DNA of 15,470 nt from JBMZCV01 sp049613665 (GCA_049613665.1 JBMZCV010000129.1:1-15470), one strand, 5' to 3'; shown: positions 1 through 7,646, counted from the first letter of the stretch. Notes: generated by a model from the letters alone, not told the origin. A program made the numbers and translations.

Positions 1-33
1 CCAACAAGGGCATGTCGTTCTTTTTTAGTATTT

Positions 34-66
34 AGGTGGAAGGCACTTTTAAAGTCCCTTCCACCT
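34..66. terminator. Strong hairpin, possible terminator of the gene entering from the left
   Basis: A perfect 10-bp stem, AGGTGGAAGG (34-43) with CCTTCCACCT (57-66), encloses an interior that can pair further (ACTTT/AAAGT). It starts six bases after a possible stop codon at 26-28, where a terminator would be expected. Neither strand has a clear T-tract directly after the stem, so it may be a processing or stabilising hairpin rather than a classical Rho-independent terminator. Confidence 0.35.
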
Positions 67-101
67 CGATTATCATAACATTTCTATGAAACAAACCCTA
101 A

Positions 102-126
102 AAACTTAGATTACAGTGCAATAAGT
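102..126 (+). repeat. 25-bp direct repeat, copy 1
   Basis: This 25-base stretch with core TTAGATTACAGTGCAATAAG is repeated without mismatch at 336-360, 234 bp downstream. In this copy the TTACAGTG part (111-118) also pairs with CACTGTAA (128-135) to form an 8-bp stem with a 9-nt loop. Copy 2 lacks that right arm, so the hairpin is not a conserved property of the repeat. Confidence 0.85.
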
Positions 127-235
127 ACACTGTAAAGTAAATTATGTAAGATTTTTCAAAAGTATTATCCATTTGTTGAGATATGATAGTTTTTTAAAAC
201 CTGTCATGTCTAAGATATTTTTTTAAGGATAAGAA

Positions 236-315
236 AGAAATGACATATTTTTTAGCCAAAACTGACAAATATAAAAAGTTATCAGCTATCGTAGTTTTAG
301 AAATATGTCATTTCT
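236..315. repeat. 15-bp perfect inverted repeat with 50-nt interior
   Basis: AGAAATGACATATTT (236-250) is the exact reverse complement of 301-315. The 50-nt interior is AT-rich and has no open frame of note. The pair lies inside the segment bracketed by the two 25-bp direct repeats, an arrangement like a small non-autonomous mobile element or its remnant, although no target-site duplication was identified next to the inverted arms. Confidence 0.6.
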
Positions 316-335
316 CACATTTTCAAAATTTGAAG

Positions 336-360
336 AAACTTAGATTACAGTGCAATAAGT
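336..360 (+). repeat. 25-bp direct repeat, copy 2
   Basis: Exact second copy of the repeat at 102-126. It lies 58 bases before the start codon of the UDP-xylose synthase gene, so it could sit in that gene's promoter or leader. Flanking bases of the two copies differ on both sides, so the identity is confined to these 25 bases. A scattered genomic repeat, the direct repeats of an inserted or excised element, and a twice-used regulatory site are all possible. Confidence 0.85.
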
Positions 361-417
361 GTCTAGCATTTAGAAAACTATTATTTCATAAAAAACTTTT
401 ACAATAACAATATATTC

Positions 418-1377
418 ATGAGTCAAAAAAGAATTTTAATTACAGGTGCAGCAGGTTTTTTAGGCTCGCATCTTTGCGACCGTTTTATTGCCGAAGGCTA
501 CGAAGTAATTGGTATGGATAACCTGTTGACGGGTAACATGGAAAACATCAAACATCTGTTTCCTTTGCCTCAATTTCATTTCTATCATCACGATGTATCT
601 AAGTTTGTTCATATTCCTGGCAATTTAGATTATATTTTGCATTTTGCTTCTCCTGCCAGCCCTATTGACTATCTGAAAATGCCGATTCAGACCATGAAAG
701 TTGGTTCTTTGGGTACGCACAATTTATTGGGATTGGCAAGAGCCAAAAAAGCACGCATATTGGTAGCTTCTACTTCCGAAATTTATGGCGACCCAGAAAT
801 TCATCCACAAGTAGAAGAGTATTGGGGCAATGTAAACCCAATTGGGCCTAGAGGAGTTTATGATGAAGCAAAACGCTTTTTGGAAGCTATGACGATGGCT
901 TACCACAATTTTCACGGTGTGGAAACTCGCATTATTAGAATTTTCAACACTTATGGCCCTCGAATGCGACTGCGTGATGGCCGTGCTTTACCAACGTTTA
1001 TACATCAGGCTCTCACAGGAAAAGATTTGACGGTTTATGGCGATGGTTCGCAAACTCGCTCATTTTGCTATGTTAGCGACTTGGTAGATGGCATTTATCG
1101 CCTTTTGTTGAGTGATTATCATTTGCCTGTCAATATCGGAAATCCGCAAGAAATAACGATAAAGGAATTTGCCGAAGAAATCATCGCTCTAACAGGTTGT
1201 GACCAAAAAGTAATTTATCAAGACTTGCCAAAAGATGACCCTAAACAACGTCGTCCGAATATTACGAAAGCTCAAACTATTTTGGGTTGGAATCCAAAAG
1301 TAGAACGTGCCGAAGGTTTGAAGCTAACTTATGCGTATTTTAAAAACTATTTGGCAGAACACCCAGAGTTGGCTTAA
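418..1377 (+). CDS. UDP-glucuronate decarboxylase (UDP-xylose synthase), extended SDR family
   Basis: This 319-residue cytoplasmic protein is a full-length extended short-chain dehydrogenase/reductase. The NAD-binding glycine motif GAAGFLG is at residues 10-16, and D34 ends the second strand where NAD-type enzymes carry an acidic residue. The catalytic set is TSE at 119-121 and Y148/K152 in GPRGVYDEAKRF. The SEIYGDP, NTYGPRM and YGDGSQTRSFCYVSDLV blocks and RRPNI near 278-282 are typical of UDP-glucuronate decarboxylases. E121 and the arginines near 278 match the family's decarboxylation residues. Family knowledge: the enzyme turns UDP-glucuronate into UDP-xylose plus CO2 through a 4-keto intermediate, with NAD+ retained, supplying sugar for surface polysaccharide. 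The start is the first ATG and places the Rossmann motif normally. The gene stands alone here and is closed by the terminator at 1448-1495. dTDP-glucose 4,6-dehydratase is a less likely alternative. Confidence 0.9.
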   Translation: MSQKRILITGAAGFLGSHLCDRFIAEGYEVIGMDNLLTGNMENIKHLFPLPQFHFYHHDVSKFVHIPGNLDYILHFASPASPIDYLKMPIQTMKVGSLGTHNLLGLARAKKARILVASTSEIYGDPEIHPQVEEYWGNVNPIGPRGVYDEAKRFLEAMTMAYHNFHGVETRIIRIFNTYGPRMRLRDGRALPTFIHQALTGKDLTVYGDGSQTRSFCYVSDLVDGIYRLLLSDYHLPVNIGNPQEITIKEFAEEIIALTGCDQKVIYQDLPKDDPKQRRPNITKAQTILGWNPKVERAEGLKLTYAYFKNYLAEHPELA

Positions 1378-1447
1378 AGCTGTCTTTTTGTAATTTATTT
1401 TTTTTTAGAAAACAGTTTTTAAACTTTTTGTTTTTGGCTAAAAAAAG

Positions 1448-1495
1448 AAAAAGCATTTACTCATTTTTTGTAAAAATGAGTAAATGCTTTTTTTT
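1448..1495. terminator. Strong bidirectional Rho-independent terminator
   Basis: A perfect 21-bp stem (1448-1468 with 1472-1492) closes a 3-nt loop. The core is GCATTTACTCATTTTT pairing with its complement. A T-run continues to 1495 on the + strand. On the - strand the stem is followed by a T-rich tract, the complement of 1434-1447. It therefore can end the UDP-xylose synthase mRNA and, from the other side, the mRNA of the large secreted protein. Confidence 0.92.
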
Positions 1496-1514
1496 ATAGT
1501 AAGTGTTTCTTAGC

Positions 1515-1599
1515 AAATGTAATATTCGAATTTATCCAATGATGTTTTTATTTTCCCTTACACTTTTTTTGTGAATAATGTCTAATAAGTATTACATTT
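1515..1599. repeat. Spaced 10-bp inverted repeat, MITE-like
   Basis: AAATGTAATA (1515-1524) is the reverse complement of TATTACATTT (1590-1599), separated by 65 bp of AT-rich DNA without an open frame. This could be the ends of a very small palindromic element. In DNA this AT-rich, a chance match is also plausible. Confidence 0.3.
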
Positions 1600-1654
1600 T
1601 GTAACTTAACAACTAATTGCTATAAAACGACTAAACACCTTTAAATTGGAAAAA

Positions 1655-1707
1655 GTAGGTAGCTAAAAGCTACCCACTTGGTTTAGCACGAGTTAAAAAC
1701 TCATGCT
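1655..1707. repeat. Twin-hairpin palindromic element, REP-like
   Basis: Two GC-richer hairpins stand side by side in AT-rich surroundings. The first has a 7-bp stem GGTAGCT (1658-1664) with AGCTACC (1668-1674) around an AAA loop, and pairs again beyond one mismatch. The second, 10 bases on, has AGCACGAGTT (1685-1694) with AACTCATGCT (1698-1707), one mismatch, also around AAA. Paired short hairpins with identical loops in a 3' intergenic region resemble REP/BIME units, which are scattered in many genomes and can be mobilised by Y1-type (RAYT) transposases. No transposase is in the window. Confidence 0.45.
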
Positions 1708-1868
1708 GGTATATGTTTGTTACAGATAAGTGTAACACTTATTCTTTTTCTATTCCTAAAGCGACCCATATTTGCTTTTTTTATGGACTATTTTACTGAA
1801 AAATAGTATGTTTCCATTGCAAAAAAAAACATTTCTTTTGTTGAGCCAAACAAAGCTATTTTTACTTG

Positions 1869-4800
1869 TTAGTTATTCGGAAAACTTCCTACATTTGGAT
1901 TACAATTTGCTGCTGGTTGATAGCCAAAATCTGCGGTATCTACTATTGGTGCAGCATCGGTAAGTGTAATAATTGTTGGAGGGCTTGCTGTTAAAATTCC
2001 AGAAGGTGTGTTCGCTGTTACAGCTACATTGAAATTGCCCATAGGCAAGCCAGTGAAATTGTAAGCACCACCACCTGCGGTATTTTGCGTAGGATAAACG
2101 ACATCGTCTCCTCCTCCAGCAACGCCATTTGGGCCAAACCATGTTAAAGTCATCGTTACACCATCAATACCTGTTCCAACTTCATCTTGCAAACCATTTC
2201 CGTTGGTATCTTCCCAAACGAAATCTCCTATTGAACCTGTGCCTACAAAACCTGCATCTAATGTCAAATTGTTTGTTGTGCCATCAAACGAAAAGTCATT
2301 GGTAGAACCAACACCTGTATTTCCTGTAATGTTGTTTTGGTCATTTCCTGTGCCTGCTGCTGTTACGGCATAGCCTGCTGGCGTAGTGAAAACGACATAG
2401 TAGTCGCCTGCCGAAACGCCTGTAAAGCTATATGCACCTGCTGCATCAGTTGTTTGTGCATTTGCACCCGAATAGGCTGGAATTGCAGTATCGGTAGTGG
2501 CATCATATAGTTCTACGGTAACGCCAGCCATTGGCACATCATTATTGTTGTAAATGCCATCATTGTCAAGGTCAATGAAAGTGAAATCGCCGATAGTAGC
2601 CGCTTGTGGTTGAAAACCTGCATCTACATCTGTAACATCTGGGTCGCCACTTGCTACCGTAAATGTTGGAGTTCTTCCTGTGTTGTCAATATCGCTATCA
2701 TCTACATCTGTCAAATCTGTAATAGTACTTGAGTTTGTTCCTGGTGTTGTAATAGTTGTTCCTGTTGGTGTAGAGAAAGTTACATAATAACTGCCAGGAG
2801 GCACATCTGTAAAAGAGTAAGTGCTTGTAGTCATTAGAGGGGGGAAACCTACTGCTGCGCTTCCTGTGCTACTATCTATCAAAGTAACGGTTACAGGAGT
2901 TGATGGACTTGCACCGTCATCATCTGTTCCGTCCATATCTGTATCAATAAATACTGTACCTGAAATATTCATTGGGTCAAAAATACCTGCATCGACATCT
3001 GTTACATTTGGTGTAGCCGCATTTAAAGTATAATCTCCTGTTTGACCTGTTGCACTAGCGGCATCACTATCAGTAGCATCATTTCCATTACTATTTGCAT
3101 CTTGCGTTGTAAACACATTATTGACAGGTAAATTAGAGAAAACAACGTAATAATCGCCAAAAAGCAAATTCTCGAAAATATAATCTCCAACTCCATCTGT
3201 CATAATGATGCCAAAAGCTGTTCCATCAGCATTAGTAGTCACGGCTACGCCAGCAGCTGTAAACAATTGTACTTCTACGCCTGAAATATCATCAAAGTCG
3301 TCATCTAGTCCATTTCCATTAGCATCTGTAAATACTGTACCTGCTAATGAACCGTTGATATAACCTGCATCAATATCTGTAATATCGACATCATTTAATG
3401 CAAAAGTTGGCGTTGTGCCAGTAGCATCAATATCGCTATTGTTGGCATCTGTTGTGCTAAATGGATTAGGATTGACTGTTGTAATTCCATAGCCAGAAGG
3501 AGTTGTGAACGCTACATAATAATTGCCATTTGGTAAATTATCGAAAGTATAATCGCCATTTGTATCTGTCATAATAGGTAAGCCAATTTGATTGCCGCCA
3601 GAGTCAAATAAAGTAACCGTAACGCCATCAATGGTACCATCGCCTTGAATATCGCCTGTCGACTCATCGTCATAAAAAGCCGTACCAGAAATAGAAGCAA
3701 AACCATAAGGTGCAATACATAATTCTGAAAGGTCGCAATCTGCTGTTAGAGTAGCAGTAACGCAAATTTCGTAAGTGCTACCATCTGCCAAATCGTAAAC
3801 AGGGAAACCATTGTCATTTGGAATACTTGTCGTAATATCATTACAATCTCCGTTTGCTGTATTGTTTGAAACTACTGTATTTAATGAAACACTTCCTGCA
3901 CAAGCTGCATTTAAGCTAGTTCCAATACCTGTATAACCTGCTTCTGCTGCTGTTGGCGAGTAAGTCGTACAAATTGTCGTTTGGTCGCCAGTAGTTGTTA
4001 GCATTGGTGTGATGGTGTTGCACGCATTATCTGCCTGCAAACTTGTCGCACTTGGCGTTGCAGGATTAAATTCATCGTAGCCTACTTGATAATCATTGTT
4101 GCAAGTAGCCAAATCGCAGCTACCACAGCTAGTTACACGAGCAGGACACACATTAGCGATAGCACAGTTAGCACCACCCAAAGCAGTAATCGTGATACAA
4201 TGTGTATAAGTACCAGCCGTTGTCATATAATAAACAGGATTTGCTGTATTGTTTCCTGTATTATTTGCATTGTCGTATAAAGGAGTGACCATATCGCAAG
4301 TCACGCCATCGCCATTTTCTTGTTGAATACTATGTGTCGCTGTTGGGTCGCAAGTTCCTGTAAAATCAAATTTAGCATCTGCCGTAAAATACATTGGTAC
4401 ATCTGCTGCTGCCAATGTAAACTCAGAACAGAAAATAAGCGGTTCAACGGTTAAAGTTGCAGTCATTCCGCCAGAGTGAGGGTCGCATTGGAAAGCATAA
4501 GCACCTGTTACATCAGCAATAATCGAATGATTGATGCCTGTTGTTCCTGTAACTGTTGCAAAATCCCATGCATCTGTTGTTGCAGTTGTATTTCCATTAT
4601 CAATAAAGTTTACATTATGATTGCCAGAAACCCAATTGAAATCCACTTGGTCGCCTAATTTGACTGTTGGATTATTTGGCGTAAAAGAAAAGTTTGCGAC
4701 ATCTACTTGTGTAGTTGTTGTCGTTACGGCATTGCAGTCGCCTGCACCTAAAGCACCTGTACCAGCAGCAGGCAAAATTGTCGCCCAGTCTGTATCTGTT

Positions 4801-7253
4801 TGCTGTGAAGAATTGCAAGTATCTGTAAAACAATCTTCGCAAGTAGCTCCGTCACAAGCAGCCGTAGCCGTAGTAGCTTCAATCAAACAAGTACCACAAG
4901 CAAGTGCTTCGGGTGTGCTTCCTTGATAGCCCAAACTAGCAGCCGTACTATTGCAATCATTTTGAGGTACATCTCCTGTGCCAATAGCCGAATAAGCATC
5001 GACAGTCAAAGTAGAAGGTTCAAAGTTTTGGTCTAAATCAGCACCTGTATTTCCGCAAAGCACACTTCCAACAACTGTAACAAAATCTTCATCTGAATCA
5101 GAAGATTCTATCGCAACACCTCTTCCCAAACTACCTGTTATCGTAGTATTTGAAATGGTTAAATTCATAGGCGATAAATTTCCTACACCCTCAAAATAAA
5201 TTCCATCGGTATTGCCATTAAAATAACAGTTATTGACTAAAGCTGCGGCTGTTGTTACTGCATTTTTTCCTCTATAAAAAATACCCCCACCAGCACCGCC
5301 AGTTGCGATATTATTATGAAATTGAGTTCCTTCAACTCTTAATTCTCCACTACCATTAAAAGTAATTGCACCACCATCTAACCTAGAAACATTGTTTGAA
5401 AAATTAGCATTTAAAATGGTTAAATTTGAATCATCACCCACAAACAATGCACCACCACCAGAGCCATCATTAGAAGTATTTGAATTGCAAATAAATTCTG
5501 TGCCATCAATAAACAAATTGGTATCGCCACTAGCATATATTGCTCCTGCATCGGTAGCGTTTGCTACATTATCAGAAAAAACACCACCCCAAATATTTAC
5601 ATTAGGGCCAGGTGTAGCATTATCGCCTCCTGTTATAGTTAATGCCCCTCCAAATCCATTTCGATTATTGCATCGCCATTCTGTATCTACAAAATTTGCA
5701 GTTACGGTATGCGAGCCTTCATTTGTGCTACCATCGCCTACAATAGTCATCACGCTATTCGGTGGATTGTGGCTAAAATGATTGTAAAATTCACTACAAT
5801 AAAACGTAACTTCCGTATCTTCTGCTGAGGCTGTAATGTGAAAAGCATCTCCTCCTCTATCAGAACCATCAACCGTAATATTATTAAAAACAATGCCAGT
5901 AGCATCTTCTATATAAGCAATACTACCTAAAGTTTTATCAAAGTTAATAAAGTTAAAATCATTGATAGTAATATTATTTACACCATCAATCATAATAAAG
6001 CTAACTTGCGTACCACCAACAGCCTGCTCAATAACAGAACCATTGCCATAGACTTCTAAGTTTGCGATAGCAGGCAAAATAACATTGTCAGCACCAAAAG
6101 CAAATGGCACACTATTGTCAGATATATAATAGCCTGTATCGAAAGTAATAAGCGTTATCCCATCTATTTCTGCTCTATTGACTGCTCCAGCCCATGTGCC
6201 ATAAGGCGTATTTAGTGTAGCATCAGCATCAGCGGCGGCATCTTGCCCAGATTGAGAAGTATTGCCATCAGTAAAACAAGAGCTTACCGTAATTCCTGTG
6301 CCTACTGGAGGCGTGATAGGTGGGCAAGTAGGTCGAAAGCAATTTGGGGCTGTACCACTGAAAGTTTCGCTGCAATTGCCACCTGTAAGCACAAAATCCC
6401 AATTGTCAGTATCATTGATGCCAGAAACTACAATTGAGCCATCTACAACAGTTGGGTCAAATGTAACGCTTCCAGAAGCAGCATTATTAATCACATTTAC
6501 CGCAGCACTTTCCGAACCGATATAAGGGACAGTAACTTGATAAACGCCATCACTTGTGCATTCTGCGATAGCCCCTAGTGGTGTAATACCGCAAACAGCC
6601 ATCAATTGAAATTCGTCTAATGCAAGTCCTTCGGCACCACTATTTAAACCATTATAAGTGACGATTATTTCTATGGTACTTCCAGCTAAGTTGCTACCAA
6701 TATCAAAGCCAAATGATTGAAATGAAGTGCTTAGATTTGTACCATTTATAGCCAAATTATCAGTACCTGGTTGTGCTACTGTCAAACCTAAAACTGGTGT
6801 ACCTGCATTAATAGAATATTGAATAGTAGCACCATCACCTGCATCATAGCCTGCTGATGTACTAAGCGAAGCTGCAAACAAACCTGAGAATGATATTGGT
6901 GCATTCACACCAGCAGGCACAGCCATGCTAATTGTAAATGAAGGCGAACCTGTAGTACAAGCATCAGTATCTTGCCCCCAAAAATAAGCACCAGTACCAC
7001 CAGTAAAACTGTTACAGGTTTCACCCAAATTAAAAACATTTGCTGATGTACTACATCCTCCAGAGTTATCTCCACCACAAAAGGTAGTGCTAGCAGCTAA
7101 TGTAATATTTGTTGTGTTATCAAAAGCTTCGGTATCAATTACGATTTGCCCCATCACAGTATTTTCGCTCCCTAAAAAAAATAACAATCCTATCGCCACC
7201 AGAAAAGTTGTCCAAAATTGTTTAGTAGTAAAAAAAGTATTTGTTTTTTTCAT
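1869..7253 (-). CDS. Giant secreted mosaic protein: Pmp-like beta-helix, cupredoxin module and five SdrD B-like repeats
   Basis: This 1794-residue protein is probably cell-surface or extracellular. Residues 1-35 are a signal peptide (KK, hydrophobic core FLVAIGLLFFLG, cleavage near VMG/Q). Residues 36-220 look like a beta-sandwich ending GLALDEFQLM. About 370-740 is a right-handed beta-helix with the GGA(I/L) and FxxN repeats of chlamydial Pmp proteins. About 849-937 is a cupredoxin module with H879, C923, H926 and M930 in the type 1 copper order. Two matching Cys frameworks (C805/808/813/840 and C1043/1046/1051/1078) flank it. Five SdrD B-like repeats (PF17210 type) start near 1185, 1301, 1428, 1553 and 1673, with acidic motifs such as DANGNGLDDD and ends such as DVDAGF. 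They contain no Cys. The protein stops at NCNPNVGSFPNN without a recognisable T9SS sorting domain, so export beyond the periplasm is uncertain. Adhesion or matrix function is inferred from architecture only. The gene is monocistronic and divergent from the gene at 7647. Confidence 0.85.
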   Translation of the reverse strand: MKKTNTFFTTKQFWTTFLVAIGLLFFLGSENTVMGQIVIDTEAFDNTTNITLAASTTFCGGDNSGGCSTSANVFNLGETCNSFTGGTGAYFWGQDTDACTTGSPSFTISMAVPAGVNAPISFSGLFAASLSTSAGYDAGDGATIQYSINAGTPVLGLTVAQPGTDNLAINGTNLSTSFQSFGFDIGSNLAGSTIEIIVTYNGLNSGAEGLALDEFQLMAVCGITPLGAIAECTSDGVYQVTVPYIGSESAAVNVINNAASGSVTFDPTVVDGSIVVSGINDTDNWDFVLTGGNCSETFSGTAPNCFRPTCPPITPPVGTGITVSSCFTDGNTSQSGQDAAADADATLNTPYGTWAGAVNRAEIDGITLITFDTGYYISDNSVPFAFGADNVILPAIANLEVYGNGSVIEQAVGGTQVSFIMIDGVNNITINDFNFINFDKTLGSIAYIEDATGIVFNNITVDGSDRGGDAFHITASAEDTEVTFYCSEFYNHFSHNPPNSVMTIVGDGSTNEGSHTVTANFVDTEWRCNNRNGFGGALTITGGDNATPGPNVNIWGGVFSDNVANATDAGAIYASGDTNLFIDGTEFICNSNTSNDGSGGGALFVGDDSNLTILNANFSNNVSRLDGGAITFNGSGELRVEGTQFHNNIATGGAGGGIFYRGKNAVTTAAALVNNCYFNGNTDGIYFEGVGNLSPMNLTISNTTITGSLGRGVAIESSDSDEDFVTVVGSVLCGNTGADLDQNFEPSTLTVDAYSAIGTGDVPQNDCNSTAASLGYQGSTPEALACGTCLIEATTATAACDGATCEDCFTDTCNSSQQTDTDWATILPAAGTGALGAGDCNAVTTTTTQVDVANFSFTPNNPTVKLGDQVDFNWVSGNHNVNFIDNGNTTATTDAWDFATVTGTTGINHSIIADVTGAYAFQCDPHSGGMTATLTVEPLIFCSEFTLAAADVPMYFTADAKFDFTGTCDPTATHSIQQENGDGVTCDMVTPLYDNANNTGNNTANPVYYMTTAGTYTHCITITALGGANCAIANVCPARVTSCGSCDLATCNNDYQVGYDEFNPATPSATSLQADNACNTITPMLTTTGDQTTICTTYSPTAAEAGYTGIGTSLNAACAGSVSLNTVVSNNTANGDCNDITTSIPNDNGFPVYDLADGSTYEICVTATLTADCDLSELCIAPYGFASISGTAFYDDESTGDIQGDGTIDGVTVTLFDSGGNQIGLPIMTDTNGDYTFDNLPNGNYYVAFTTPSGYGITTVNPNPFSTTDANNSDIDATGTTPTFALNDVDITDIDAGYINGSLAGTVFTDANGNGLDDDFDDISGVEVQLFTAAGVAVTTNADGTAFGIIMTDGVGDYIFENLLFGDYYVVFSNLPVNNVFTTQDANSNGNDATDSDAASATGQTGDYTLNAATPNVTDVDAGIFDPMNISGTVFIDTDMDGTDDDGASPSTPVTVTLIDSSTGSAAVGFPPLMTTSTYSFTDVPPGSYYVTFSTPTGTTITTPGTNSSTITDLTDVDDSDIDNTGRTPTFTVASGDPDVTDVDAGFQPQAATIGDFTFIDLDNDGIYNNNDVPMAGVTVELYDATTDTAIPAYSGANAQTTDAAGAYSFTGVSAGDYYVVFTTPAGYAVTAAGTGNDQNNITGNTGVGSTNDFSFDGTTNNLTLDAGFVGTGSIGDFVWEDTNGNGLQDEVGTGIDGVTMTLTWFGPNGVAGGGDDVVYPTQNTAGGGAYNFTGLPMGNFNVAVTANTPSGILTASPPTIITLTDAAPIVDTADFGYQPAANCNPNVGSFPNN

Positions 7254-7382
7254 ATTATGTTTGTTTTTTTACTTTATGAATTAATGTTGTTTTTGTATTT
7301 TTAACTTTCAAAATAAAAAAATATATTAATTTACATAAATACAAATCTTATTATTGTTATGATATTTATTCACATTACCAAC

Positions 7383-7427
7383 ATTTTGCATAAAAAATGT
7401 AAGTATGCACTTGAATGCAAAATACTT
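7383..7427. promoter_or_regulatory. Overlapping palindromes in the divergent promoter region
   Basis: ATTTTGCA (7383-7390) pairs with TGCAAAAT (7416-7423). AAGTAT (7401-7406) pairs with ATACTT (7422-7427), and TGCA occurs at 7406-7409 and 7416-7419. The arms compete, so either a regulator-binding site or alternative structures in the leader of the - strand gene is possible. Confidence 0.3.
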
Positions 7428-7508
7428 ATTTCATATTTAAATTATACTAACTTAACTAGATAAAAAAAATCTTTTAAATCATATTTTAGTAAATCTAAAC
7501 TAGCTTAA

Positions 7509-7537
7509 TTTTATAAGAAACAATAGTTCTTATAAAA
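7509..7537. promoter_or_regulatory. Perfect 11-bp inverted repeat, candidate operator
   Basis: TTTTATAAGAA (7509-7519) and TTCTTATAAAA (7527-7537) are exact reverse complements around a 7-nt spacer. Neither strand has a T-tract after the stem, and no gene ends nearby, so a terminator role is unlikely. It lies 109 bases upstream of the gene at 7647 and 255 bases upstream of the giant protein's start, a fitting place for a dimeric regulator acting on one or both genes. Confidence 0.4.
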
Positions 7538-7646
7538 ACAAGTGAGATACAAACAAATTTATGACTTTTAAGCTATAAAAGCTTTCATAAAATCTTTTTT
7601 TAGTCTATATTTACTGCTATTATTTGTTTTCAAAATAGGAAGTCTA

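Larger units (their letters stand above)
1..417. other. Repeat-rich non-coding region upstream of the UDP-xylose synthase gene
   Basis: I see no convincing complete gene here. The first bases can be read as the tail of an upstream gene (frame 2, residues QQGHVVLF then TAG at 26-28), just before a hairpin, but eight codons are too few to identify anything. The rest is very AT-rich and holds the hairpin, the 25-bp direct repeat and the 15-bp inverted repeat listed separately. No exact TAnnTTTG promoter element was found on the + strand ahead of the gene at 418, so its promoter is not located. Confidence 0.6.
1378..1868. other. Non-coding 3' region between convergent genes
   Basis: This 491-bp gap separates the stop codons of two convergent genes. 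It contains the bidirectional terminator (1448-1495), a 10-bp inverted repeat (1515-1524/1590-1599), a two-hairpin palindromic element (1655-1707) and further short stems (1718-1737, 1726-1742, 1787-1807). The short open frame on the + strand near 1772-1963 overlaps the 3' end of the opposite gene and is not credible. No terminator with a T-tract lies directly after the - strand gene's stop, so its transcript may run through to the hairpin at 1448-1492. Confidence 0.6.
7254..7646. other. Divergent intergenic region of the giant secreted protein and its neighbour
   Basis: This 393-bp gap must hold the start signals of both flanking genes. It is extremely AT-rich and has no credible gene. It contains two palindromic sites (7383-7427 and 7509-7537). 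An exact -7-type element on the - strand, TAAATTTG, is the complement of 7554-7561. It would give a leader of nearly 300 nt for the large protein, but no -33 TTG lies at the right distance. A near match on the + strand, TATTATTTG (7618-7626), is one base too long. Promoter positions are therefore unresolved. Confidence 0.5.

Noticed and set aside
2..28. Possible last eight codons of an upstream gene (QQGHVVLF, TAG)
   Set aside because: Too short to tell from chance, although a hairpin follows directly. Mentioned only in the region entry.
1759..1871. Continuation of the giant protein beyond its stop codon (readthrough or frameshift to a lost sorting domain)
   Set aside because: The same frame closes after 25 codons, and those residues look like translated AT-rich spacer. 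No sorting-domain motif was seen.
4621..5781. Long + strand open frames (101 aa at 4621-4926, 129 aa at 5392-5781) inside the giant protein gene
   Set aside because: They are antisense to a gene with clear domains and have Ser/Pro/Val-rich composition produced by the repeat-rich coding strand. No recognisable motif or start signal.
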